Assembly: GCA_907165275.2 (NCBI GenBank)
Contig: OU015650.1
Coordinates: 12,430,001-12,494,000, forward strand
Reading direction: 5' to 3'
From: Zygaena filipendulae
Lineage: Eukaryota; Arthropoda; Insecta; Lepidoptera; Zygaenidae
Length of the DNA: 64,000 nucleotides
Positions 26,201-35,130 of the stretch are shown in pieces. The position numbers and the translations under genes are program-made. The notes beneath the pieces were generated by a model, which was not told the origin of the DNA, searched no databases, and worked only from the letters and a program-made list of their open reading frames with translations. Numbering within the stretch: the stretch's first letter is position 1; each line of letters opens with the position of its first letter.

Positions 26201-29200
26201 AGTTACGTATGTATACCAATAATGTAGGTGATGTAGGTAAAAATGTGCTTAGCAGGACCGTATTTTCTTCTCTCTTCGTTTATTTTGTAGCTGTAAAGCT
26301 TCTTCTGTAGCTGCGTTACGCTAATAGATTGTGATCTATCTATACCTTAAATTAATATTTTCCTCAGAGCCAAAGAACAGGAGAGAAAAATCAAAGAAAG
26401 AATGAAGTACCTGGCCGAATATAATGAGAGGCAGCGCAGGGAGCGCGCGGCGCGTGCCCACGAGAAACAAACGAGGATCAAGCAAAGGGTGCAAGCTGCT
26501 GCTGAGATAGAGCTCAGACGCAAGATAAGCATGATCCGCCAGTGGAGGATAAACGAGAAGAAACGGTTGAACCGGCTGAAGAAAGAGAGGGAAGCGAAAC
26601 AGAAGCGACTAGAGGATGAGGTGATATTATGCCAGACAATACTAAAATTTTATTTACATTATACTTACTTTATTGCCCTAAAAGAAAGACAAATAAAATA
26701 AAAAGAAAGTAAATAGCAAAATTATTAAGTTAATTATTTACTTTTTCCAAAAATCACAAAAGTCCAATCCCAAAACATAAGTTAAACCTACAATTAATAC
26801 CGCAGCGGACTGACAGACAACGCATAGCCCAAACCATCCGGTCGAGAAACTTGCGCAAAAATCACACAATTTAACTCGCCTACATTGTAGGAACATGCAG
26901 GGAACGAGTTTTTTTTTTTTTTTTATTTAACACCTAACGATGTGAAATATGCGGAAAGCAGGTTCAATCGCGGACAGTATAGTACTTAATGCAAACTAGC
27001 TGTTACCCCACGTATCCAAGTGTACTATATATTGTAACTTTGTTTTTAGAATCAGTTCGGTATTTGTAAAGATTACCCCTTAAAAACAAACAAATATAAT
27101 AATAGTATAGGAGTTTAGATATTAAAATATGTATATTATACGTATGTTCCTACTTTTGTAGATAATTTCGCTTAATTGAAATTATGGATAGGGAGTTAGC
27201 TAGGTAATTACGTATATGTATAAGGTGACAGACCTTTTTGTTTTATAACTACAGACTTCAAACCTTAAAGGCATTCTCATTTCTCATTTACCTACTTGAT
27301 GGCTTAAGGATATAAAATAAATATACCTGTGCTTTGAAATTTAACTCAACTAATCAATAACTCTCAAAGTACTCCCTGAAAACGATATAGCGCTATTTAA
27401 TTTCGCGGTTCATTAATTTAGGCGCAAAAGAAATGGTCGGAGCGCGTCGAGGCGCAGAATAGGAAGATACTCGAAGAGCAAATATTGCTTAAACTGTACA
27501 CTGATGACATGGGTGCCGCCGCTATGAGGAGGGCAAAGTAAGATTGATGATGTTTTTATCCAAAATACCTGGCATATAGGTAATTTTTTTTTTTGTAACA
27601 ACTAAATATATATGTCAACTAAATATTGACAGCATAGCCAGATATAATACTGAGCAGGTTGCAGGTTCGATCCCTGCATTTTGTGTTTACCGTAAGTTTG
27701 AGTGTTTATTTGTTATAACCAAAGAATAGAGATTATATCCCACCAAAAACATATATGTAAAAAAGGAGAGCCAAGTTCAATACAAAAATTATGCTTGATT
27801 TGTGGGCTTAATTTTTGTATTGCACTTGGCTCTCCTTTTTTACATTTATGTTTTTGGTGGGACAACATTACTTTTTGTATAGAATATAAAAAATACGCGC
27901 TAAACAACACACCATTGGCCGGTTGTTTAGCGCGTATACAAGTTTTTTGTATGAGGACACCACTTATTTTTTGACCTTTTATTATTTTTAGATTTTTTCC
28001 AATGCTTACACACAATTACCGAGCTGGATTCTAAATTTCATCCTTCTAGGTGATCTGGAAGTAGATTAGATTTAGGTACTATATATGTCAGTCAGTCAGT
28101 GCTAAAATTTACGACATTTTGACCTTCATATCTTTATAAATGTTTGAGCTAGCTTCATGAAATTTGGGCTTCTACAGGTCCTTATGGATATAATTAAACA
28201 CACGTAGTTTTATGTGTTTACGTTGAAGAGGTTTTGAGTTATAGAAGGGTAAAAAGTGGCACCAAGTGGTTCGTGTAATATTACACTCAGCGCTGGCTAG
28301 CCAGTTCCTTTGCTTGAACTTGGCTTGACATGCTGCCGCGTGTCTAGATAAAGAAGCGACACTCTCCGCCTCCTAACAATTTCATGCCTGACCATGTGCG
28401 GAGATTCACTATCAGCTACTTTCACACGGTGTGTTTATTTTCAATGCCCTGCAGGAAAGCAGAAGTCTATGCGTACAACACCGATTTGGAGTTGCAACGT
28501 ATAAGGTTGGCCAATTGGAAGCTGATGCATGGAGGCACTGCCAAGACCGCACAGTTGATCAGGAAGATGGGCGTTGAGTTGGAGAAGGTATTGTAGTTGT
28601 ATTCTAAGGAAGATCGATCCGGGCTTATGCTATATAACTAACATAAAAAAAATGTCACCACCGTTGACGTACTATAGCCAGGCAAGTCACTACAATGTCA
28701 GGAGTCACGAGTTCGATAAAAATCCCGCATCGGGATAAAAATTTAACTATGTGACGAACAGACGGGTTTACCTTGAGCGTGCGGATGTTTCGTACCTATC
28801 TATTTACGTATAATATCCGTTCTGGTACACAGCTTATTAGGGACTAAATGGCGCTCTGGTTGATAATGTAATAACATTATTATTACTATTAAAACAAAGT
28901 AATAAGAACAGACCTTTTTTTATAAATTTCCAAGGCAAAAAATACAAAAAATAAAATACCTACATATAATAAAATCTCTACTATTAAGATAGTAAATGAC
29001 AGTTTTATGCTAATTATGCGCGTCAATTTGTAGTCGAAACGCGGTGCAAAAGACATGAGTCCAGAGATAGCGCAGCGTTTGGCCGTCGAAGCGATGAATG
29101 CGGCCATGTCTACAGATGGCGACAGGCTCATGATTCTCGGACAAGCTAGAGCAAGGATGGACATTATTACAGTCCTACCACCCGCGCCTATAAGACTACT

Positions 29201-32200
29201 CGATGAGGTAAACCTTGTACTCTTCGTCTTCTCTCTTATAGTCAAATGTATATACAACTAGCTGTGCCCCGCGGTAATTTCAGAGTTCCCGTGGGAATTC
29301 CAGAATAAAAAGTACCCTATGTCCTTCTCTGTACCCCTGAAAACGTGCGTGACAAATTTCATCCAAATCCGTTCAGCCGTTTTTGTGTGATTGAGTAACA
29401 AACATCCAAACATCCAAATATCCAAACATCCACACTTTCACATTTATAATAGTGGCTAGTCGATGAGGATAACTTTTTGTACTCTTTAACACGGCTATTG
29501 ATTGAAATCAATTTAATTTACCCAGCATCTATGAGGCTATTCGATGAGGCAAACGTTTTCTACTCTTCGTCTATTCTCTTAATTTCAAAAGAACTAACCT
29601 CATCGGCTAGTCTTGAAAAGTGAAAACTGGTCTTGACTTCGAATCCATCCAACAGATATTGGAGTCAGCGGTAGTGGAGTTTGCGCGACGCAGAGTGAAC
29701 CTGCTCCTTCGCAACGTGGAACATTCGATACATTCGAGAGCTTCCATTGTATTCTTTGAGAACTTCAGACCGACACCGTCTAAGAAAAAGTTTGTATACC
29801 TACTGTCAATCGAAAAGTGCAGTAGCATTAGCCAAGTTGACGACCTTTAAACTTTATGGCTGTAGAAAACTAGACGTATCGCCATGTGTCACGTGGTCAC
29901 AAAAAATGGTGAACGATTTTTCGCAACCACGACGTGACGTCGTGTCAATCGTATGCAATTTTTCGTAACCACGTGACATGACGATAAGTTCCTTAGATTT
30001 CTGAAGCGATAACGATTAAACATTGTCAACTTGGCTAGGGCCTCAGAATTACAGTTTGAAAGTATCAGATCGTACTGAGCAGTGAAAAATTTTTGTGTCG
30101 TTAACTTCGCGTTTAAGGTGTCTTGTATCTATTCGAAGTATTAGGTATTGTTTTGTCTATAGGAAGAAGACGCGCTGGTCGACTCAGGTGGCGATAGAGC
30201 TGGTTCGGCAGAACGCTCGTATGGGCACCGGTTTAGCGTTTGGAGACTTTGTCGATATACCCGCAAACACCACAACCGATATAGATATGAAGAGCGTCAA
30301 GGATCGACCACCGACACCTGTTGTAAGATACCATTACCATCCATGTTTTATTATCTATATCAAAGACTCAAGCACTAAAAATATTTCTAGTAAAAATAGA
30401 AATCTCCCAAATGCAAACGTAAAGATACTCTTATCAGCTGCTCAGCTAGTTTTATGGATGTAATGTGTAATGTGGATGTAATTGCAATATGATTAATTAA
30501 GAGATTTAATTTGTTTCCGTTAGCCATCAAAGACGAAACTGGCAGAAGTAACGTTCTCAGATCGCGTGGAGGATTTGCCTGATCCGGTTGCTATTGGTAG
30601 TTTCTTGCCTGAAAGGAGAAAACTTCTCGAGGTAATAATAAACTGATCAATTAGATAGTATCTTTAAAAACGTATTCTTTTACGCGTTTAGCCGATCAAC
30701 TGATGAATTTCGCAGATGATAAACGCAGCGGCCAAGCTCCTAACACGTTGGGTGAGCCAGCGCGTTCAAAAGGGCATGGACGTCGTGGTTGGTCAGGTGA
30801 CGCTCCTACGCATGAGGCATCCAAGTATGTTCCTGGAGACTTAGGCCCATTTTCATCGTCACGGCTAAACGTTGTTAGAACCGTTAGAAGATTGTTTCGG
30901 TTTCGCCAACTGTTAGGGATCACTTAAGCGTATGCGTACGCACCTTAAATGTTATTTAGGGGCTGGTTTAGGAAAGCTTTTAAGTAAAGGATCCCATGCT
31001 TAGGTGGTAGTATAGGGGATGTTGGTAGGGGATAGATGTGTAACTTTTGAACACACTCTCCGCATTAAAATCAAAATGTACCCACCGTTTATAACCAGAT
31101 CAGTTCCGGAAAATGAATGATGCGTCTAGTGATTCCACGAATTTATTTCAAGATGACTATTCGGTGGGCACAGCAATGCTCGCCCTAGAAACTTTCTGCA
31201 CTAGAAAAATTTACAGTATTATTATCAGCCGAAAGAGGTTCACTGCTGGATACAGATCTCTCCCAACGATCGCGCCAACGACCGGTCCTGCGCTTCCCGC
31301 ATCCAATGACGTTGCGCGTCGGTACACCTTGTAGCGGGCTTGCCTTCGCCGCGTCTTCCGTTTCCTGTTATTTTATTACTTTTACCACGGTAATTTCGGT
31401 GTTCCGCGGGATTTCCGGTATAGACTATCCTCTGGAATCACTCTATCACCACTGGAAAACCGCATGAAAATCCGTTCAATAGTTTTTTTGGTCTATCGCA
31501 AACACACAGACAGACAGACGCGGCGGAGGACTTTGTTTTATAATATTACTTGCTGTGCCCCGCGGTTTCACCCGCGGTAATTTCGGAGTTCCCGCGGGAA
31601 TTCCGGGATATAAAGTACCCTATGTCCTTCTCTGCACCCCTGACAACGTGCAGGCCAAATTTCATTCAAATCAGTGATTCAGTGATTGAGTAACAAACAT
31701 CCAAACATATAGATAGTACTAGCTGTCCCCCGCGATTTCACCCGCAGTAATTCCGGAGTTCCCGCGGGAATTCCGGGATAAAAACTATCCTATCTTTTAA
31801 GTTGGACCATATTATAATGGTTACAAAATTTTATCAAAATTCTTTCAGTAGTTTCGGAACCATCGCGGACAAACAACGTGACATGTGATTGAAGATATGA
31901 TAGTAGGATGTAGGTAGTGATTTTGTTGACGTCGTCGTCAGTGGAATGGGGCGAGGCGGTGGAGGCGCTGTCGGACGCGGTGGTGAACAACCGCGTGCAC
32001 GCTGACTGCGCGGACGTGCGGCGCGCCAGCGAGTTCCTCGCCAACCGCGTCCTGTCCGCGCTCAGCGCCGAAATGAAGGAGGAGCGGGCGAGACTGGTAA
32101 CGTGGGGTTCACAGAAAATAGTAGATAGAAGGGATGTCAACTTAGTTTAGCATGAAAACAGATGAAAACCAGTGTGGCCGGGTGATTTTCGCACACAAAA

Positions 32201-32523
32201 CTATTCATCGCGTATACTAAAAACTTCATTAACGCAGAGAAATGTATTAAACCCTTTATATGTTTTTACTTAGTCACTGTTTTCAAAATTCACAGTTTTG
32301 GGAATAACGTGGTAAATTTAGAGAGAGGTATCTAGAAGTTAGAGCTTTTGCTCTTACTTCCTTTGCAACGGTAGTGCGCCTGCTACATGTCCTCTCTAGT
32401 TAATTTATTTGCTCTGTGCTTTTTTCTCAACAGAAAGCGGCAAGCTTGGTCTCGGAGGCTGACACCTCGCCAAAAGACTTCTACATACCTGAACAAGTGG
32501 ATAAAGGTGGCATGAACTCCTGA
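16968..32523 (+). CDS. FSIP2-like protein (fibrous sheath-interacting protein 2 family), 13 exons, ~699 aa
   Basis: Exons: 16968-17210, 20497-20769, 23093-23244, 26368-26620, 27422-27537, 28455-28587, 29034-29207, 29656-29789, 30163-30322, 30524-30631, 30716-30824, 31942-32096, 32434-32523. All twelve junctions use GT-AG sites and preserve frame, giving about 699 residues. Residues ~58-172 hold the family-like block: a GLESKLPVPKMP segment, then FDLSDPYCNN, MHDPHLAHHF and VCSLKEFNQYRKYL. From memory, these match the conserved N-terminal region of vertebrate FSIP2, a component of the sperm-tail fibrous sheath. Residues ~173-310 are rich in Arg, Lys and Glu and should form a long coiled coil. 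Vertebrate FSIP2 is several thousand residues, so this insect form would be a short version. The last 150 residues are helical in character. An AATAAA lies about 235 bp past the stop. Testis expression is inferred from the family only. Confidence 0.8.
17321..17605 (+). repeat. GC-headed interspersed repeat, 'CGCGGATTCTACTC' subfamily
   Basis: It runs from CTAGCTGTGCCCCGCGGTTT to CAGAATCGCGGATTCTACTC. It pairs with an inverted copy at 44032-44325 that carries the same long AT-rich body, so the repeat unit extends well beyond the GC-rich head. Confidence 0.75.
17771..17955 (+). repeat. GC-headed interspersed repeat, 'GCCGGAACAAACAGACAG' subfamily
   Basis: The body has AACATCAGCCATCTGCCAGT, then AATCGGTCCAGCCGCTTCAG, and ends in GACA repeats. 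Sister copies lie at 25543 and 54643. Confidence 0.75.
18327..18535 (+). repeat. GC-headed interspersed repeats, two overlapping fragments
   Basis: The head CTAGCTGTTACCCGCGGTTT is followed by a short body and then a second head fragment (AGTTCCCGCGGGAATTTAGG). Confidence 0.65.
20025..20225 (+). repeat. 'AACAAACAAACTCAC' subfamily body interrupted by a small inverted repeat
   Basis: The body (CTTTTCTGTACCCTTGACAA ... AAACAAACTCACATTCGCAT) is split at about 20087-20145 by an insert bounded by TAGATGGGGAATCAA and TTGATTACCATCTA, itself an inverted repeat. A related sequence with GATGG..AACCAACCCGG occurs at 63746. Confidence 0.55.
20497..20769 (+). CDS. FSIP2-like exon 2 (residues 82-172), family signature
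   Basis: Acceptor TTGTTTTAG|GTC and donor TTG|GTGAGT, both in phase 0. It carries DPYCNN, HDPHLAHHF and the CSLKEFNQYRKYLYNQF helix, the clearest family evidence in the gene. GC content is well above the flanking introns. Confidence 0.9.
21461..21693 (+). mobile_element. MITE with GGACATAGATAAGCAATA ends, copy 1, 4-bp TSD ATTT
   Basis: 233 bp with terminal inverted repeats GGACATAGATAAGCAATAG and the near complement CAATCTGCGTCC, continuing inward as TTAACCCACA / TGTGGGTTAA. Both flanks carry ATTT. It lies in intron 2 of the FSIP2-like gene. Copies 2 and 3 are at 33240 and 37401. Confidence 0.9.
22000..22258 (-). repeat. GC-headed interspersed repeat, 'ACAACGTGACACGTG' subfamily, double head
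   Basis: Inverted, from AAATCACGTGTCACGTTGTT to GGGGGACAGCTAGTG. It has the same two-head arrangement (GGGGAACAACTAATCACCG between heads) as 39620-39903, so the double-headed form is itself a repeated unit. Confidence 0.75.
22410..22555 (+). repeat. 'AACAAACAAACTCAC' subfamily, head mostly lost
   Basis: CTAGCTGACTAAAGTACCCT joins straight to the body, an internal deletion of the GC-rich head. Confidence 0.6.
22822..23025 (-). repeat. GC-headed interspersed repeat, 'CATCCACACTTTCACA' subfamily
   Basis: Inverted copy ending 68 bp before FSIP2-like exon 3, so it lies close to that exon's branch region. Confidence 0.8.
23093..23244 (+). CDS. FSIP2-like exon 3 (residues 173-223)
   Basis: It encodes DERARDDLTLKRVEVDVARR and a charged helix ending EHADEWAEKRRQ. 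It joins exon 2 in phase 0 and leaves two bases (CA) to complete Gln with exon 4. Confidence 0.85.
25543..25740 (+). repeat. GC-headed interspersed repeat, 'GCCGGAACAAACAGACAG' subfamily
   Basis: CTAGCTGCACCCCGCGGTTT head, GATTAGCCGGAACAAACAGA and a five-unit GACA run. Confidence 0.8.
26368..26620 (+). CDS. FSIP2-like exon 4 (residues ~224-307), coiled coil
   Basis: Acceptor TTTTCCTCAG. Almost every residue is charged or helix-forming (RQRRERAARAHEKQTRIKQR, EKKRLNRLKKEREAKQKRLE). The donor GAG|GTGATA is weak, but it is required by the phase-0 start of exon 5. Confidence 0.85.
27422..27537 (+). CDS. FSIP2-like exon 5 (residues 308-346)
   Basis: It continues the helix (AQKKWSERVEAQNRKILEEQ) and ends YTDDMGAAAMRRA with two bases left over. 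Acceptor AATTTAG, donor AAA|GTAAGA. Confidence 0.85.
27645..27690 (+). repeat. tRNA-like B box fragment, probable SINE remnant
   Basis: GGTTGCAGGTTCGATCCCTG matches an RNA polymerase III B box with its pairing arms. No matching A box or acceptor stem is visible, so this is not a functional tRNA gene. Confidence 0.45.
27739..27861. mobile_element. 123-bp hairpin element in FSIP2-like intron 5
   Basis: CCCACCAAAAACATA at the left opposes TATGTTTTTGGTGGG at the right, and the arms continue through AAAAAAGGAGAGCCAAGTTC and its complement to AATTTTTGTATTG. The stem is about 50 bp with very few mismatches, so it is recent. Confidence 0.75.
27893..27937. repeat. Short perfect inverted repeat next to the 123-bp hairpin
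   Basis: ATACGCGCTAAACAAC opposes GTTGTTTAGCGCGTAT around the loop ACACCATTGGCCG. Confidence 0.75.
28455..28587 (+). CDS. FSIP2-like exon 6 (residues 346-390)
   Basis: Acceptor CCCTGCAG completes Lys; the exon reads EVYAYNTDLELQRIRLANWK and ends RKMGVELEK in phase 0 at GTATTG. Confidence 0.85.
29034..29207 (+). CDS. FSIP2-like exon 7 (residues 391-448)
   Basis: Acceptor AATTTGTAG; it starts SKRGAKDMSPEIAQRLAVEA and ends VLPPAPIRLLDE at GAG|GTAAAC. Phase 0 at both ends. Confidence 0.85.
29261..29455 (+). repeat. GC-headed interspersed repeat, 'CATCCACACTTTCACA' subfamily
   Basis: In intron 7 of the FSIP2-like gene. The head has lost its TTTCACCCGC segment. AACATCCAAACATCCAAATA shows small expansions of a CATCCAAA unit. 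Confidence 0.8.
29656..29789 (+). CDS. FSIP2-like exon 8 (residues 449-493)
   Basis: Acceptor ATCCAACAG; it reads ILESAVVEFARRRVNLLLRN and ends RPTPSKK plus two bases. The donor AAAAA|GTTTGT is unusual at its third base but is the only one that keeps frame into exon 9. A 209-bp palindromic element sits 40 bp downstream of it. Confidence 0.75.
29829..30037. mobile_element. MITE with TAGCCAAGTTGAC ends in FSIP2-like intron 8
   Basis: 209 bp bounded by TAGCCAAGTTGAC and GTCAACTTGGCTA, with internal pairing of GTCACGTGGT and ACCACGTGAC. It fills most of intron 8. The element at 52992-53211 shares the TAGCCAAGTT end. Confidence 0.8.
30163..30322 (+). CDS. FSIP2-like exon 9 (residues 493-546)
   Basis: Acceptor TTTGTCTATAG; it encodes KKTRWSTQVAIELVRQNARM, then FGDFVDIPANTTTDIDM, ending in phase 0 at GTT|GTAAGA. 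Confidence 0.85.
30524..30631 (+). CDS. FSIP2-like exon 10 (residues 547-582)
   Basis: Acceptor CCGTTAG; it reads PSKTKLAEVTFSDRVEDLPD and ends GSFLPERRKLLE. It is a clean 36-codon exon. Confidence 0.85.
30716..30824 (+). CDS. FSIP2-like exon 11 (residues 583-619)
   Basis: It starts MINAAAKLLTRWVSQRVQKG. Two donors are possible: CAG|GTGACG at 30800 in phase 0, or CCAA|GTATGT at 30825 in phase 1. Only the second joins exon 12 in frame, so I chose it. Confidence 0.75.
31185..31366 (-). pseudogene. Relic of a LINE ORF2 C terminus (endonuclease-reverse transcriptase)
   Basis: On the minus strand the segment ending at 31240 reads WMREAQDRSLARSLGEICIQ and one more Gln, then TGA. This resembles the C-terminal tail common to insect LINE endonuclease-reverse transcriptases (recalled, not searched). 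Only the last few dozen codons survive, and the upstream frame is shifted. It lies in intron 11 of the FSIP2-like gene, opposite to its direction. Confidence 0.6.
31384..31545 (+). repeat. GC-headed repeat, 'CGCGTCTGTC' subfamily
   Basis: First of three head-to-tail units in intron 11; it ends ACGCGGCGGAGGACTTTGTT. Confidence 0.75.
31548..31706 (+). repeat. GC-headed repeat, 'CATCCACACTTTCACA' subfamily
   Basis: Second of the three units. Its body is cut off after AACAAACATCCAAACATA. Confidence 0.75.
31718..31892 (+). repeat. GC-headed repeat, 'ACAACGTGACACGTG' subfamily
   Basis: Third unit, ending ACAACGTGACATGTGATTGA about 50 bp before exon 12. Three different subfamilies in direct series suggest preferential insertion into one another's AT-rich ends. 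Confidence 0.75.
31942..32096 (+). CDS. FSIP2-like exon 12 (residues 619-670)
   Basis: Very GC-rich compared with its surroundings. It reads EWGEAVEALSDAVVNNRVHA and EFLANRVLSALSAEMKEERA. The donor CTG|GTAACG lies just 12 bp before a dispersed repeat. Confidence 0.85.
32108..32415 (+). repeat. Dispersed ~310-bp repeat in FSIP2-like intron 12
   Basis: Inverted partner of 4203-4528. It begins 12 bp after the exon 12 donor and ends 18 bp before the exon 13 acceptor, so it makes up nearly the whole intron. The intron may owe its length entirely to this insertion. Confidence 0.75.
32434..32523 (+). CDS. FSIP2-like terminal exon 13 (residues 671-699)
   Basis: Acceptor TTTTTTCTCAACAG; it reads KAASLVSEADTSPKDFYIPE and stops at TGA 32521-32523. 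A donor at AAAG|GTGGCA is too weak to prefer. Confidence 0.8.
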   Translation, partial: KAASLVSEADTSPKDFYIPEQVDKGGMNS

Positions 32524-32757
32524 CAGCGTCATTATGATGCTTCGATTAATTCTTGACGGGAAGTCATACTGTAGTATATCTATAGGTTTTCCTTTGGAAA
32601 AGTATTTTGTATGGAAATTTAGTCAGTCTTGTTTTTGAGATTAAAAGATTATTTTTACATACCTAACGTGTTGTTAAATTGCATTTACTAATATTTTGAA
32701 CAAATCTCTTATTTTTTAACATTATAATTTTGTGAAATCGTTCATTTATATACTAAA

Positions 32758-32763
32758 AATAAA
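32758..32763 (+). terminator. Polyadenylation signal for the FSIP2-like gene
   Basis: AATAAA about 235 bp past the stop, the first on this strand in a suitable place. Confidence 0.55.
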
Positions 32764-33239
32764 TGCGTAATCACTTTTAAATATTGTTTAATTTGGACCA
32801 ATGGTGAACGAAGGACATAATTATTGTAAGGTCTATACTTAGGCCTAGGTATTTATTTATTTTTCGGGAAATAAACGGTACAAAAAAAATACAAAATAAA
32901 AATAACATATAAAAATTACCTACATACCTACATATCATGGCGTTCGTTAGTCTAGCTCTGCTAGTACTGGTCTGAATTTATCAGATTTTTAACATTTTAG
33001 TAATTTTGTTTTCCAATGTTCAAAAACATTCAGTGTACTTACTGTATGATATTAGGTGTATTGTTTAAAACGAAACGGTAAAACAAATACCTAAAATTAT
33101 TCCGTGGTTTCTTAATTAACAACTATATTGTGTGTCGTTACGACTTTATATAAAACCTTGTAAAAAGTACAAAGTAGTGAATAAATAAACAAAGATAATA
33201 TAATAACTACGTTTTAAATAAATACCTACTCTTACAATT

Positions 33240-33474
33240 GGACATAGATAAGCAATAGTGTGTTAACCCACACTGGAGAAATTTTGAGTAAATTAAAGTT
33301 TTAAAATTATAGCGCCATTTTGTTTCAACATTTTTATGTTCAATATTTAGTTACATATTTAAACAATGTAATAAGGTAAACACATAATTAAAAAACGTTC
33401 TCTAACTCTCAATAAATCGTTCTGAAACGATAACTTTGTTTTGTGAGGTAACATGTTACTGCTTATCTGCGTCC
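33240..33474 (+). mobile_element. MITE with GGACATAGATAAGCAATA ends, copy 2, 4-bp TSD AATT
   Basis: 235 bp between AATT repeats. It is collinear with copy 1 throughout and lies between the two plus-strand genes. Confidence 0.9.
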
Positions 33475-33600
33475 AATTATTGTCTGCAGTTTACTTTTAC
33501 CATTTTGACATTACTAAAATATATTATGTAATCAACGTGTTAATGAATTAACCAAAAACCTGATAATTTATTACTCTGAGCCTGATATAACCCATTTAAA

Positions 33601-33920
33601 AAACTAAAAAGCTAAAAATAACAAAATACCGATTTAATTCAAAAGACATAAATACACGTAATATTATTATTGGTTTGTGCTACCACTGATCCGTTTGAAT
33701 CCGTTACCAAACCTGCTTGTATCTGCCCACTTGGGTTGCTCTGCTCATGACGAGCTCGTGGCGGGAGTGGACTTAGCCCATCTACACATCTACTCCATAT
33801 TTGGCTTGTCACCGACTTCAAACCAATCGGTGGTAGCACAAACCAATAATAATAATATTAAATGTATTTATGTCTTTTGAATTAAATCGGTATTTTGTTA
33901 TTTTTTGCTTTTTAGTTTTG
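33601..33920. mobile_element. Inverted-repeat element with ~100-bp arms nested in the split MITE
   Basis: AAAGCTAAAAATAACAAAAT, ATTTAATTCAAAAGACATAA and TTGGTTTGTGCTACCAC at the left are mirrored by GTGGTAGCACAAACCAA, TTATGTCTTTTGAATTAAAT and ATTTTGTTATTTTTTGCTTT at the right. About 110 bp of more GC-rich loop lies between. Confidence 0.75.
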
Positions 33921-34465
33921 TATTTTTGGAAGTTGGTTTTTATTTTTTTTGATAAAATTTTGTTTATTTCTCGCTTTTCAGTGGGTTGGTTTGTAGTTTA
34001 TCTAAGTTATAGCCTAATGTCAACTGCTCATCACCTTTTACAAAATATTGTTTTCCCCGATGCAAGGACGTTAATTTTTGAGGAGTTCTCCTGGTACATT
34101 ACCATCAGTTCCACTTCACCATATACCTACATTGTGATGAGCATAAATTGTTTTAAAAAAAATTTATGTTAACGAATTGGAACCTGTGAAATACCTATTA
34201 TTGAGTAGTTCCGATGACCATCTGTGGTCTTCATCATCAGTTACACTTCTTCAACTTCTGCTTTTCGAAAGCAAATAAACGATTTACTATAAAAAATACC
34301 TAAATCGCCATAGGTGTGCCTATAAATTTTGAAGAGTTCCCTCGATTTCTCTAAGATCCCATCATCAGATCCCGACATGGTGGCAATGGGACCTAAGTTG
34401 CAGCATACCCTTTCAAACGAAAAAAAAAAAATGAGAACCTCCGCCTTTTTGGGAAGTCGGTTAAA
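33921..34465 (+). repeat. Retroposon-like tail ending GAACCTCC...AAGTCGGTTAAA
   Basis: AT-rich, noncoding, ending in an A-run, GAGAACCTCCGCCTTTTTGG and AAGTCGGTTAAAA. It shares that ending with 12640-12670. It directly abuts the inverted-repeat element, and the two may be one compound insertion. Confidence 0.5.
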
Positions 34466-35130
34466 AAAATAAACAATAATATAAATAATATATAAATTGT
34501 CGAAAAAATTTACAATTTAAAAGTTATTCAACATTAGTTTGGAGGTGACCTATCTACGACATTTTAAGTGCTACGCGCAATTATTTTAAAGAATGTCTTT
34601 GGATACGTGCCTACGCCCTCACTGAAACGTAGTGATTACCTTCTCTCTGCTCACCTATGACCGATTCAAATTTTTCACTACGGGCGGCGCGCGGCATACC
34701 TACCTAAGCGGCAATATTGTGTTTAATTATTTAAATTTATACATGGGCTAATAAAAACGAAAAAATATAACCTACATTAAAACATGGTGCGATCGATTCG
34801 GAAGTCGATTCTGAGAAAACTACTTTCTAGTTTTCAGTTAATTCATTAACACGTTGTATAAAAAATCTGTAACGTCGCTGATAAATAAACATCGTGATTA
34901 AATTCTCTCTGAATTCTATTACAAATGTGAAAGTAACTAAATGTCTTGTCCACATACAAAATAAAAACAATGAATATTCAAAAAACGAAACTTAAAAATC
35001 AGTGTCAAAATTTCAGTAAAATGTAAAACACCATAAAAATCTGAACAAACATTAAACACTCACCGGCCGCTTCTGATTAAACCAATTAATGTAATTTGTA
35101 ACCAAAAAACATCTCGAAACACACGCCACT

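Larger units (their letters stand above)
33533..34857 (-). mobile_element. MITE, TIR ACGTGTTAATGAATTAAC family, split by later insertions
   Basis: The right end (CAACGTGTTAATGAATTAAC, 33533-33600) and the left part (34475-34857, ending TTAATTCATTAACACGTTG) belong to one inverted copy of the 43154-43513 element. They are separated by about 870 bp of younger insertions: an inverted-repeat element and a retroposon-like tail. Confidence 0.7.

Noticed and set aside
27645..27690. Possible functional tRNA gene
   Set aside because: A B box is present, but there is no A box, acceptor stem or anticodon arm.
30800..30805. Donor CAG|GTGACG for FSIP2-like exon 11
   Set aside because: It leaves phase 0, which does not match the required phase 1 entry of exon 12; the GTATGT donor 25 bases later does.
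31113..31334. Candidate extra plus-strand exon between FSIP2-like exons 11 and 12
   Set aside because: The GC-rich part reads as a LINE ORF2 tail on the opposite strand, and exons 11 and 12 already join in frame.
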